Below, piece by piece: positions 35,409-44,700 of a stretch of 64,000 bases of DNA. The position numbers were made by a program, and so were the translations under genes. Under the pieces are notes generated by a model. The model had not been told where the DNA came from and did not search any database. It saw nothing but the letters and a program-made list of their open reading frames with translations. Numbering within the stretch: position 1 is the stretch's first letter; every line of letters starts with the position of its first letter. Source of the stretch: Paenibacillus tundrae (GTDB lineage: Bacteria; Bacillota; Bacilli; Paenibacillales; Paenibacillaceae); contig NZ_JAUSTI010000003.1 of the NCBI RefSeq assembly GCF_030812775.1, positions 62,001 through 126,000 of the forward strand. The letters are read 5' to 3'.

Positions 35409-36944
35409 TTAGTATTCATTTACCTCGAAAGTAATGATTTTGTCGTAAATAATGTAATCTTGTCTTTGTTTAAACGGACCAATGTTATTGTTATGTTTGT
35501 TAATGGCAAATGTAATTGGTGCACCTATTGCTCTGTTTTCGTACCATCTAATAAATTCTTGTACTTCTGCCATTGAGAGATCGTATTCTTTAACTGTTCC
35601 GTTAATCAGGGTCAGAACAAAAATGGCACGATCACCTACAGGGTTTGGTTGGTTTGGTTCTTCTGGGTCAGGTGTCTCCGGGTTTGGTGTTTCTGGATCC
35701 GTTGGAATCTCTGGGTCTGTAGGCTGCTCGTTATCAATTGGGAAGTCTGACTCATGGAGATCATTAGTTCCTGTTATGAGCATAAGGGTGTTTAGGGAGT
35801 TCACTAACAGATCTCCATTTTCGGCAATGGAGATAAAACCACTTAAACCAAAATTATTACTAAATGAGCTATGTACCTGACCGTCAGGAGTAACAGCACT
35901 AATGCCAAGAGTACTATGTTGGACAAAGATCATCCCAGTTTTATCAATTACAGCATTACTAGTATTATTTCCAACTGTCTCTGATGTCCATTTAATTGAT
36001 CCATCGAGATTAACCGCTGTTAGTTTATTGGAAGTAATATAAAGTGTCTCTCTTGCTTCATCTAACAATAGACCCGAGTTGGTATTTACATTATCTAATT
36101 GTAAAGTCCAGTTCAGATCCAGATTAGGGCTTATTGAATAGATTGTAGCATTGTTACCAGTAGTCATAACGTATATATTACCATTTTTATCGAGAACTGG
36201 AGCGCCACGTTTCATTGATATTTGGTTTGCGGCAGATCCGTTCAGCTTTTTATTCCATTTGAGAGTGCCATCAGGATTAATTGCAGTTAATGATAGTCCG
36301 CCGTTCATATGCGCAATGTATACTGTTCCGTCAGGTGCAATAGCTGGATGACTATTATAGTTACCTATTACACCCTTATAGGACCATAACAATGTTTTGT
36401 TTGTGAGATCGAATGCATGTAAAGTTCCATTTCCAGTTCCTAAATAAGCGACATTGTTTCCGCTGATCGCATACTCTCTTATTGATCCACTGCCTGGATA
36501 GGCTATTTTTGAATGAAGTGTTCCATCGGGATTAATGGCGTATAAGTTCGTTCCACCGATAGTAATAATTAGTCCATCTTTACCTATAATGGGTTGATTT
36601 GTAGCCTCTTTGAATGTCCATAACGGTGAGCCATTAGCCGAAACGGCACGAAGTCCAGAAGAAGTTATAGTATAGATAGTTCCATCTTTTCCGATAACAG
36701 CAGGATATCCAGCCGTCGAACCAGGAATGCTCCACTTCTCTGTAAAATTACCATCAACAGCGTCGAATCTTGATTTTCCTGTCCAGTTAAATTTGGTAGG
36801 TTGTACTGCTTCGAGATCATATCCTCCAACAGAGTATCCGGATCCTTGCTCGAAATCAGGCGTGGCGGCGTGAGATACCCCTCCCAGTAAGGATAATGCG
36901 ATTGTAAACCCGGTTAACAAACTAATGCTCTTCTTAAATCTCAA
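35409..36944 (-). CDS. Secreted PQQ-type beta-propeller protein with C-terminal domain
   Basis: A 511-residue exported protein with a TTG start behind AAAGGATGG. Signal peptide 1-26 (cleavage after SHA). Residues ~55-390 contain about seven propeller blades with repeated units such as GKDGTIYTI, INPDGTL and APDGTVYIAH, as in PQQ_2/BamB-like repeats; no cofactor site can be assigned. A Pro/Glu/Asp/Thr-rich linker (about 396-432) joins it to a C-terminal domain of ~75 residues (IFVLTLINGTVKEYDLS to ITFEVNEY). The propeller probably binds a protein or polymer at the cell surface. Function unknown. Monocistronic. Confidence 0.85.
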   Translation of the reverse strand: MRFKKSISLLTGFTIALSLLGGVSHAATPDFEQGSGYSVGGYDLEAVQPTKFNWTGKSRFDAVDGNFTEKWSIPGSTAGYPAVIGKDGTIYTITSSGLRAVSANGSPLWTFKEATNQPIIGKDGLIITIGGTNLYAINPDGTLHSKIAYPGSGSIREYAISGNNVAYLGTGNGTLHAFDLTNKTLLWSYKGVIGNYNSHPAIAPDGTVYIAHMNGGLSLTAINPDGTLKWNKKLNGSAANQISMKRGAPVLDKNGNIYVMTTGNNATIYSISPNLDLNWTLQLDNVNTNSGLLLDEARETLYITSNKLTAVNLDGSIKWTSETVGNNTSNAVIDKTGMIFVQHSTLGISAVTPDGQVHSSFSNNFGLSGFISIAENGDLLVNSLNTLMLITGTNDLHESDFPIDNEQPTDPEIPTDPETPNPETPDPEEPNQPNPVGDRAIFVLTLINGTVKEYDLSMAEVQEFIRWYENRAIGAPITFAINKHNNNIGPFKQRQDYIIYDKIITFEVNEY

Positions 36945-37409
36945 TCTAAATCCATCCTTTCAAAAAAATATGAGTATGTAATTTCGTCTAACAATGTGCT
37001 TAAGTTTTATCGGTTCTAATTCATCTAATGTTTATAGATATATTAAAATTGTCTTTTCATACTAAGGAGATCCACTTCCGAAGCATCATAAATGAGAATT
37101 GAAGCAATCAGTAGAGTCTACCCGATGATATGTTAACGGTTCGGTATTATTAAATGCGGATATTGAAATATTAAATTGTTGATGGAGACAACTAAAGGAG
37201 AGTATCTGTCTCGAAAGTTCAATATACCGTCTTTAGGTTAGCTCCTGACACCTGAAGCAAATTTGTACTTTAACCTGAACACCTGTACTTTCTGCAATTA
37301 AACCATCCTATAGTTTTCTACATATTTTCTGACATTATGGACGAGCAAATTTTGCGGTTTGGATACTTTGGATAAATTTTGCATCTGAATTTGGATTTAA
37401 ACACAATTG
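36945..37409. other. Non-coding divergent region
   Basis: About 465 AT-rich bases between the divergent propeller and adenine deaminase genes. It must hold the propeller gene promoter. No known riboswitch or gene was recognised. Confidence 0.5.
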
Positions 37410-37450
37410 GTGTAAATGTTCTTTACACTTAGAGTTCGGGCTCATATAAT
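37410..37450 (+). promoter_or_regulatory. Promoter of ade with an inverted repeat over the -35
   Basis: TTTACA (37422-37427), a 17-base spacer and TATAAT (37445-37450) form a near-consensus sigma-A promoter. The perfect inverted repeat GTGTAAA-TGTTC-TTTACAC (37410-37428) covers the -35 box and is a candidate operator. Confidence 0.65.
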
Positions 37451-37499
37451 CGAAACAATATACTTTTTTGGAGCGTTTAATTCAGGAGGAGGCAACAAC

Positions 37500-39356
37500 A
37501 TGAACCAATCATCTTTTGACCGACCGCCAATGGCGGATTGTGTACCTGATCTAGTGGCAACAGCACGTGGAGACTTGCCAGCAACCTTGGTGATTCGTGG
37601 CGGGACACTGGTCAATGTAATATCCGGTGAAATTTTAGAAGGTATGTCTGTGGCTGTGCAGGGCGCACGGATTGCATATGTCGGCAAAGATGTAAGTCAT
37701 ACGATCGGAGAACACACTCGAATCATCGAGGCAAAAGGCAAGTATATAGCTCCGGGACTACTGGATGGTCACTGCCATATTGAAAGTACGCAGATGAAGG
37801 TAACAGAGTTTGCACGAGCCGTGCTTCCGTCTGGTACAACGGGTGGATTCTTTGACCCTCATGAAATCTCCAATGTTCTTGGACTTGAAGGTCTCAGAAT
37901 GATGCTTGATGAAGCACGGACGACACCAATGGCTGCGTATATGCAGGTTGCGTCATGTGTTCCTTCCACACATCCTGGTTTGGAGACCACAGGGGCTCAT
38001 ATTGGCCCAGAGGAAGTCGCTGAAGCTCTCTCTTGGGGGCCGGATATGATTGGTCTCGGAGAGGTCATGAATTTTCCAGGTGTGGTGTACGGAGATGAAA
38101 CGATGATTGGAGAGATTCAAGCCACGCTTCGAGCAGGCAAAGTAGCTGATGGACACTTTACCTGGGCAGCAGATGATTGGCGTTTGCCAGCCTATGCGGC
38201 CAGTGGCGTTACTGGAGATCATGAATGTGTAACGAAGGAAGATGTGGTTGAACGTCTGCGTCTAGGCATGTATGCCAAAATGCGTCAAGGATCAGCTTGG
38301 CATGATGTAGCTGAGACGATCAAAGCTTGCACGGAGCTTGGTTTGGATACACGCCGGATGATGCTGGTTACGGATGATCGCAGTTCAGAGTCGTTGCTGA
38401 AGGAAGGACATATGGATTTTGTCGTGCGTCTCGCGATTTCACAGGGCGTGAAGCCGGTAACAGCATTTCAGATGGCAACCATTAATACGGCTGAGCGATT
38501 TGGTGTGGCCCGAGATATTGGCGCAATCATCCCAGGTAATATTGCTGATATTATTTTGCTGGATGGGCGACTCGCGGATGTGCGTGTTGGTATGACGATT
38601 GCGGCTGGGCAGGTCGTGGCTGAGAATGGTCAGATGACTGCCGTGTGGGACGATTTCATCTATCCTGAAGAGGCATTGAATACGGTGAAATTGGAACCGA
38701 CAATCACGTCAGAGCAGATGGAACTTGCTGCGCCGATTGAAGAAGGCACGATCGGGGCTAAGATTATTCATGTAACGGAGAATCATGTGGATACGAAGGA
38801 AACACATCTTCCTGTTGCTGTACAGAATGGTCGGGTTGTAATATCTACGACAGGCGATGTATGTAAAATTGCAGTGCTGGAGCGTCACAAACAAACTGGG
38901 AACCGAGCCGTAGCTTTAGTTGGAGGTATTGGCTTCACTGCACCAGCGGCCATCGCAATGACGGTAGCTCATGACAGCCATAATCTATTGATCATCGGTA
39001 ATGATGATGCTTTGATGGCTGAAGCAGGGAACCGGGTCATTCGCATGCAAGGTGGCGTTGCAGTAGTAACAGGTGCAGGAGTGACGGAGTTCCCGTTACG
39101 GATTGCCGGATTGATGTCAACGGAGTCTTTTGAAGAGGTGGCTGTTCAATCCGCCGCCGTTAGCGAAGCGTTGCAATCGGTTGGCTGTACACTGAATAAT
39201 GCATTTATGACCTTATCATTGCTGGCATTGGTTGTCATTCCAGAACTGCGGTTATCTGATAAAGGGTTGGTACGGATCTCGGCAGAAGGGATCGAGCTGG
39301 TTTCTTTATTTGATGAGACGGCAGAGAACGTGAAGGCTGCCCCGGCTGGTTCGTAA
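37500..39356 (+). CDS. ade: Adenine deaminase
   Basis: A 618-residue amidohydrolase from the ATG at 37500 (CAGGAGGAGG upstream). It deaminates adenine to hypoxanthine and ammonia in purine salvage. Metal ligands are visible in LLDGHCHIEST (HxH), GHFTWAADD-like DGHFTW, GVTGDHECV and the late LVTDDRSS aspartate. The C-terminal half (about 420-600), specific to bacterial adenine deaminases, includes GGIGFTAPAAIAMTVAHDSH and the flexible loop to LSLLALVVIPELRLSDKG. Monocistronic, with its own promoter and terminator. Confidence 0.95.
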   Translation: MNQSSFDRPPMADCVPDLVATARGDLPATLVIRGGTLVNVISGEILEGMSVAVQGARIAYVGKDVSHTIGEHTRIIEAKGKYIAPGLLDGHCHIESTQMKVTEFARAVLPSGTTGGFFDPHEISNVLGLEGLRMMLDEARTTPMAAYMQVASCVPSTHPGLETTGAHIGPEEVAEALSWGPDMIGLGEVMNFPGVVYGDETMIGEIQATLRAGKVADGHFTWAADDWRLPAYAASGVTGDHECVTKEDVVERLRLGMYAKMRQGSAWHDVAETIKACTELGLDTRRMMLVTDDRSSESLLKEGHMDFVVRLAISQGVKPVTAFQMATINTAERFGVARDIGAIIPGNIADIILLDGRLADVRVGMTIAAGQVVAENGQMTAVWDDFIYPEEALNTVKLEPTITSEQMELAAPIEEGTIGAKIIHVTENHVDTKETHLPVAVQNGRVVISTTGDVCKIAVLERHKQTGNRAVALVGGIGFTAPAAIAMTVAHDSHNLLIIGNDDALMAEAGNRVIRMQGGVAVVTGAGVTEFPLRIAGLMSTESFEEVAVQSAAVSEALQSVGCTLNNAFMTLSLLALVVIPELRLSDKGLVRISAEGIELVSLFDETAENVKAAPAGS

Positions 39357-39418
39357 GTATTTTAAACATCATTATAACGTTATATTGAAATTGAAATGAC
39401 TTGACGATAAATGAGCAA

Positions 39419-39449
39419 GCCATCTAGAGCGGATCTAGATGGCTTTTTT
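39419..39449 (+). terminator. Terminator after ade
   Basis: Perfect stem GCCATCTAGA/TCTAGATGGC, 5-base loop, six T. Confidence 0.95.
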
Positions 39450-39947
39450 GTGCTTTTACGGAGCAAGACATATTCAATTTTGTACTTCAAGGCGAGGATG
39501 AAACGGAGCGATTGCGGAAAATTGTCTAAAAAGAAGAGTGAACTGTCGGAAGCAGTGAAATGATTCGTCGGACGTAGCCTAGCTGAAGTTTGTCGCAGAA
39601 CTCAACAGAGGGATATAGTAAGCGATTCATTTTGAACAAACTAGGAAGAAAACGCTTCCTAGGTCTTCTGTCGGTAGGTTTCTTATGTTCATAATGACTG
39701 AAGTCGTGTGTGATAATACGTTTAAATAAGAGAAAATATTGTTAATTGAGACTTTAGAACTATAAATACAGAAGTGTGAATACCCGAAATAATGTTATAT
39801 GATTCTTTCGTCGTAAGTCTTAGAGATGACATTGCATATAGAAGCAATTCACTAGAGAAAGCCTTTGGTAAATACGCCAAAATGCTTAAATTACGACAGT
39901 TTTTTTGCCGGTGCTAAAGGTCAGAACATTTGAGGGAGTGTACGAAT
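39450..39947. other. Non-coding stretch
   Basis: About 500 bases without a credible gene. A hairpin ACTAGGAAG-AAAACG-CTTCCTAGGT lies near 39640-39665 without a T tract. The rest is AT-rich and may hold the promoter of the next gene. Confidence 0.5.
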
Positions 39948-40868
39948 ATGCAACAGAAGTCCAAATATCATTTTATCAAACTTGTCAGTTGTCTAATCCT
40001 CGTCGCAGGTGTTACGTTTTCATCGAAAACCATTGCGGATGGTTCGGTTGAAAGTTATGAGAGCATTCATGGTGCGATTGAACAGCCGATCCGGGCTACA
40101 TGGGTTTGGGACACTACTCAGATTCAAAGCCGTCCACAAGAAGTACTGAAATTTGCCAAAGAAAAAAAGGTAAATACAATCTACCTGCAATTGAATCGGG
40201 ATGTGAAAATCCCTTATTATACAAGCTTTATTCGTGAGGCTAGAGCGAACCATATTGCAGTGGATGTGATGGATGGCAGATCCGCTTGGGGATTGACCGA
40301 AAGTAGAGGGCAAATCGCTGATTTTCTAAACTGGATTGAAGCGTATCAAAATCAGGTACAACCCAATGAGAAATTTGCTGGCATTCATTTGGACATTGAA
40401 CCCCATGTGCATCCACAGTGGAAAACGAATCAAGCGAGTGTTATTACGCAATGGATGGGAAATGTAGAGTACATTATGGATCGTGCTAAACAGATGAAGA
40501 TGACAGTTGGGGCAGATCTGCCGTTCTGGCTGGATAATTACAAAGTTCCTGGTTCGACTCAGGCGGTTAGCAATTGGATGATTCAGAAATATGATTCAAT
40601 CACAATCATGGCCTACCGGGATACAGCAACTGCAATTTATAATGTGGCGAAGGATGAACTCATCGATGCAGCACAACAAGGCAAGAAGATATCCATCGCT
40701 ATAGAGACGAAGCAAAGTAAAGAGGGCGACTTTATTACCTTCTATGAAGAGGGTTCGGAGTACATGGAGTCTCAGCTTAAGCTGGTGGAGAATATGGCAA
40801 AAGTACATTCATCCTTTAACGGATTCTCAATTCACGAGTACACATCTTGGAAAACGTTAAAGTACTAG
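39948..40868 (+). CDS. Secreted TIM-barrel glycosidase-like protein, function unknown
   Basis: A 306-residue exported protein from the ATG at 39948 (GAGGGAG upstream); signal peptide about 1-30. The mature part starts with IRATWVWDTTQI and continues with strand-helix repeats typical of a (beta/alpha)8 barrel. GIHLDIEPHVHPQW carries Asp149 and Glu151, a DxE arrangement at a strand end that recalls acid/base residues of GH18-like or related hydrolases; VGADLPFWLD and SITIMAYRD resemble later barrel strands. The family was not identified and the substrate is unknown. Confidence 0.7.
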   Translation: MQQKSKYHFIKLVSCLILVAGVTFSSKTIADGSVESYESIHGAIEQPIRATWVWDTTQIQSRPQEVLKFAKEKKVNTIYLQLNRDVKIPYYTSFIREARANHIAVDVMDGRSAWGLTESRGQIADFLNWIEAYQNQVQPNEKFAGIHLDIEPHVHPQWKTNQASVITQWMGNVEYIMDRAKQMKMTVGADLPFWLDNYKVPGSTQAVSNWMIQKYDSITIMAYRDTATAIYNVAKDELIDAAQQGKKISIAIETKQSKEGDFITFYEEGSEYMESQLKLVENMAKVHSSFNGFSIHEYTSWKTLKY

Positions 40869-40918
40869 TGAGTAAAAGGTTTAACTTTAATGTAGAAAAA
40901 CAGAAAACACCCTTCCCA

Positions 40919-40960
40919 AAGATGTCGCGACGATTTCCTGTTGCTGACATCTTTTTTTTG
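40919..40960 (+). terminator. Terminator after the secreted barrel protein gene
   Basis: AAGATGTC/GACATCTT stem with a ~19-base loop and eight T. Confidence 0.85.
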
Positions 40961-41081
40961 ACTTAGGGAAGGCTGTGAAATGCTTGAATCAATAGCTTTT
41001 GAATGAATGTTAGCGAGCATGCTGGGATCCATGTGTATGAGCTGACATGTTACCATGTACCCGCAGGCTAAGTAATGACGA

Positions 41082-41996
41082 TCAGATTAGCATGGGCTCT
41101 ACGTCAACTTTCTCATAGAACATTTTTCGATACTGTGATGGTGTAGTGCTTTTATGTTTCTTAAACGTGGTAATAAAGTAGCTTAGGTGCTCAAAGCCAA
41201 CATCCATCGCAATGTCTACGATTTTATGATCGGTATTCTCCAGCAGGTAGCAGGCCTGTTGCACTCTGTAATAATTAATATAATCGACAGGACTTTTTTG
41301 CACCATCTGTTTGAAGAATCGGCAAAAGTGGCCTTCACTCATGTTTGCCTCGTCTGCTAATTCCTTCAGCCTAAGTGCTTCTGGATAATGTTGATGGATG
41401 TACGATAGCACCGACTTCAAGCGTTCCACTTTATCATGGCTACCTGTAGGAAGAGTACCATGGGTAGTAGCTGGACGCATGTGCTCGAACATCTGTGCAA
41501 ATATAAGATACAAATATGCTTTGGTGGACATTTCACACGTCTCTGAATTCGTTGCGTGTTCAGCAAATATACGTTGTAAATACAGTAGGATTTCTTGTCC
41601 CCAAGCATCACTTGGCTTGATGTGGTTGGGAGGCACGAGTGTCTTGTGAACAAGCGGATGAATAAACTTTTCCTGAATCGTATCAAAAGTGCGACTGCCT
41701 AGCAGTTCAGGGCTGAACACAATGGAAGAAAAGACGCAAGGAGTAGTACCCTTCAAATAACCAACGTGAATTTCTCCGCGGTTAACAAAGATGGCTTCCC
41801 CAGCCTGTACCTCAACCGTGTTCATATCAATCTGGAAGACGGCACTTCCCTGTGTAACCATAGTGAACTCCATCTCGTCATGCCAGTGGCAATCAAGAAT
41901 GATATCGCCGTCCAACTGTTGAATATCCGGATATACACTGACAGGATACATGGCATCACCGTGTACCCGATCTTCTCGTAAACGTTCACGTTCCAT
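41082..41996 (-). CDS. AraC family regulator with cupin sensor domain
   Basis: A 304-residue transcription factor. The N-terminal cupin (about 15-120) has CHWHDEMEFTMVTQGSAVF and an NRGEIHVGYL strand. The C-terminal AraC domain (about 200-298) has both helix-turn-helix motifs (MSEGHFCRFFKQMVQKSPVDY and FEHLSYFITTFKKHKSTTPSQYR). AAGGAG lies before the ATG. It is divergent from the alpha-xylosidase gene, its likely target, and may sense an isoprimeverose- or xylose-type sugar; the ligand is inferred from context only. Confidence 0.9.
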   Translation of the reverse strand: MERERLREDRVHGDAMYPVSVYPDIQQLDGDIILDCHWHDEMEFTMVTQGSAVFQIDMNTVEVQAGEAIFVNRGEIHVGYLKGTTPCVFSSIVFSPELLGSRTFDTIQEKFIHPLVHKTLVPPNHIKPSDAWGQEILLYLQRIFAEHATNSETCEMSTKAYLYLIFAQMFEHMRPATTHGTLPTGSHDKVERLKSVLSYIHQHYPEALRLKELADEANMSEGHFCRFFKQMVQKSPVDYINYYRVQQACYLLENTDHKIVDIAMDVGFEHLSYFITTFKKHKSTTPSQYRKMFYEKVDVEPMLI

Positions 41997-42060
41997 GATG
42001 TGGCTCCTTCAATGATCATTATTAATGAAGTAATGAAAAGTATAATGAAATTGATGCTAA

Positions 42061-42074
42061 TGTAATCGTTTCCA
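42061..42074 (+). promoter_or_regulatory. cre-like catabolite control site before alpha-xylosidase
   Basis: TGTAATCGTTTCCA matches the CcpA operator consensus at 13 of 14 positions, in the divergent region between the AraC regulator and the GH31 gene. Confidence 0.55.
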
Positions 42075-42107
42075 TTGATTGGTGTTATTTAGTAAGAAAA
42101 CGTTCGG

Positions 42108-42129
42108 ATATATCAAAATCGTGATATAT
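42108..42129. promoter_or_regulatory. Inverted repeat, candidate operator
   Basis: ATATATCA-AAATCG-TGATATAT is a perfect 8-bp inverted repeat, 75 bases before the GH31 start. Confidence 0.4.
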
Positions 42130-42203
42130 TTGGTCAAAATAGGAGAAGAAATTCATGATTAATATCAATATTATTATAGTATAACCGAAGGGGGTAATCA
42201 AAG

Positions 42204-44522
42204 ATGAAATTTACGGACGGCTATTGGCAAACCCGCGAAGGATATCATGTACAAAATCCTGCGGATATTCGAGATATCGTACAAAAGGGTGATTCCTTTA
42301 CAGTATATGCAGCAACGAAACGCATTGAACGCAAGGGAGATACGTTGAACGGCACATTGCTCAAAGCAACGTACAGCTCACCGATGCCAGATGTGATCCG
42401 GGTACAACTGAACCATCACAAAGGCAAAGTAAATCCTGGTCCTGAATTTGCTCTGAACACATTAAATACGGATGTAAAGATCACTCGTGATGAGAACGGT
42501 GCAGAGTTGCAAAGTGGCAACTTACGTGTAACCGTTAACAAAGCAAGTGGTTGGGACATCGGTTTCCACTATAATGAAAAACGTTTGACAGGCAGTGGCT
42601 GGAGAGGTCCAGCATACATTGAGTCTGCAACTGAAGGTGCATTCTTCCGCGAGCAGCTTGAGCTTGGAGTTGGGGAATATGTATACGGCTTGGGTGAGCG
42701 CTTTACGCCGTTTGTGAAGAATGGTCAAGTCGTGGATATCTGGAATGAAGATGGTGGTACAAGCAGTGAGCAAGCCTACAAAAACATTCCATTCTACCTC
42801 TCAAACAAAGGATACGGTGTTTTCGTAAACCACCCGGAGAAGGTATCTTATGAGATTGCTTCTGAGAATGTATCCAAAGTACAGTTTAGCGTAGAGGGCG
42901 AGTCCCTTGAATATTTCATTATCGGTGGTAGCAATCCGAAGGAAGTTCTGGATAACTATACGAAGCTGACTGGCAAACCGGCATTGCCACCGGCATGGAC
43001 GTTTGGTTTGTGGCTGACGACTTCATTCACAACAGACTATGATGAAGCAACGGTTAATCATTTTGTAGATGGCATGGCTGAACGTGATCTGCCACTTTCC
43101 GTATTCCACTTTGACTGCTTCTGGATGAAAGAGTACCAATGGTGTGATTTTGAGTGGGATGAGGATATGTTCCCAGACCCAGTAGGTATGCTTAGTCGTT
43201 TGAAAGACAAAGGCCTCAAAATCTGTGCATGGATCAACCCTTACATTGCTGAGAAATCCATTCTGTTTGATGAAGGTATGGAGAAGGGTTACCTGGTTAA
43301 AACAGCAGACGGAAGCGTATGGCAATGGGATAAATGGCAAGCGGGTATGGGGCTCGTAGATTTCACGAATCCTGAAGCAACCGATTGGTATAAAGGTAAA
43401 CTGAAAACATTGATCGAGCAAGGCGTAGATTGCTTCAAAACGGACTTCGGCGAAAGAATTCCAACGGATGTAGTCTACTACGATGGTTCCGATCCGGTGA
43501 AAATGCACAACTATTATACGTTCCTATACAATAAAGCTGTGTTTGAAGTATTGGAAGAGAACCTGGGCAAAAACGAAGCAGCATTGTTTGCACGCTCTGC
43601 AACCGTTGGTGGCCAGCAGTTCCCTGTACACTGGGGCGGCGATTGTTCTTCCAACTACTCATCGATGGCAGAATCGCTGCGCGGTGGATTATCCCTTGGT
43701 CTGTCAGGCTTCGGCTTCTGGAGCCACGATATTAGTGGATTCGAGAAAACAGCAGAACCAGACGTATACAAACGCTGGGTACAATTCGGTCTACTCTCAT
43801 CCCACAGCCGTCTCCATGGTAATGAGTCTTATCGTGTACCTTGGTTGTTTGATGAAGAAGCTGTTGATGTGGTGCGTGACTTCACGAAGCTTAAACTTAG
43901 CTTGATGCCATATCTGTTCAATTCTGCAGTGGAATCCACTGTTCGAGGATTGCCAATGATGCGTGCAATGGTTCTGGAGTTCCCTGAAGATCCTACATGT
44001 GCAACCATTGATACACAATACATGTTTGGTGATTCTATTCTGGTCGCACCGATCTTCAATAAAGAAGGCGATGTAACATATTACCTACCAGAAGGCACAT
44101 GGACGAACTATCTGACAGGAACTAAAGTAGAGGGTGGACGTTGGGTTAGCGAGAACCATGACTTCAAAACGCTGCCTATGATGATCAAGCCGAACAGTCT
44201 TATCGCTGTAGGTGCAGTTGATGGCAAACCAGATTATGACTTCGCTCAAGATGTTTCCTTGCACTTGTTTGAATTAGCTGATGGTCATCAAGCCCAAGCG
44301 GTTATCGTGAATCAAGGCGCTGAGCAGGAGCTCGCTGTTCAAGTATCACGTAATGGTTCGGTTCTGGAAGTTACCGCAGAAGGTGTGGGCAAACCTTGGA
44401 GTCTTGTACTTCGTGGTGTTGGCAGTGTATCCAGTGTTGAAGGTGGCTCCTACGTTTCTGGTGAGCGTGGTGTAGTTGTTACGCCAGCATCTGGTGCAAA
44501 ACAAATCTCCATTCAATTGTAA
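42204..44522 (+). CDS. yicI: Alpha-xylosidase, GH31 (YicI type)
   Basis: A 772-residue cytoplasmic glycoside hydrolase, the same length as E. coli YicI. The N-terminal beta-sandwich leads into a (beta/alpha)8 barrel. Nucleophile Asp414 lies in FKTDFGERIP and acid/base Asp480 in HWGGDCSSNY, each two residues before the YicI positions as I recall them. FHFDCFWMKEYQWCDFEWD is the substrate-loop stretch of the xylosidase subgroup. It should release alpha-linked xylose from isoprimeverose-like sugars; alpha-glucosidase side activity is possible. AAGGGGG precedes the ATG. Under likely control of the divergent AraC gene and CcpA. No transporter is adjacent. Confidence 0.93.
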   Translation: MKFTDGYWQTREGYHVQNPADIRDIVQKGDSFTVYAATKRIERKGDTLNGTLLKATYSSPMPDVIRVQLNHHKGKVNPGPEFALNTLNTDVKITRDENGAELQSGNLRVTVNKASGWDIGFHYNEKRLTGSGWRGPAYIESATEGAFFREQLELGVGEYVYGLGERFTPFVKNGQVVDIWNEDGGTSSEQAYKNIPFYLSNKGYGVFVNHPEKVSYEIASENVSKVQFSVEGESLEYFIIGGSNPKEVLDNYTKLTGKPALPPAWTFGLWLTTSFTTDYDEATVNHFVDGMAERDLPLSVFHFDCFWMKEYQWCDFEWDEDMFPDPVGMLSRLKDKGLKICAWINPYIAEKSILFDEGMEKGYLVKTADGSVWQWDKWQAGMGLVDFTNPEATDWYKGKLKTLIEQGVDCFKTDFGERIPTDVVYYDGSDPVKMHNYYTFLYNKAVFEVLEENLGKNEAALFARSATVGGQQFPVHWGGDCSSNYSSMAESLRGGLSLGLSGFGFWSHDISGFEKTAEPDVYKRWVQFGLLSSHSRLHGNESYRVPWLFDEEAVDVVRDFTKLKLSLMPYLFNSAVESTVRGLPMMRAMVLEFPEDPTCATIDTQYMFGDSILVAPIFNKEGDVTYYLPEGTWTNYLTGTKVEGGRWVSENHDFKTLPMMIKPNSLIAVGAVDGKPDYDFAQDVSLHLFELADGHQAQAVIVNQGAEQELAVQVSRNGSVLEVTAEGVGKPWSLVLRGVGSVSSVEGGSYVSGERGVVVTPASGAKQISIQL

Positions 44523-44563
44523 TGTGCTAATTGTCTAAATGAAGTTAGAATAGAGTAGAAGGG

Positions 44564-44586
44564 CGGTGCCGAAAGGTACCGTTTTT
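44564..44586 (+). terminator. Terminator after the GH31 gene
   Basis: CGGTGCC-GAAA-GGTACCG stem-loop and five T. Confidence 0.88.
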
Positions 44587-44700
44587 CTCTTGTTATTGTT
44601 ATCCGTTTTCTTTGACTGTTTAACCTACAAATTGGTTTAGGTACAATAAGACTTATACCTTGTAAGACATATCATTATTACAGTTAGGGGAGTAAGTTAT

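Noticed and set aside
39640..39665. Hairpin as a terminator or small RNA
   Set aside because: No T tract, no adjacent gene end and no promoter in good position.
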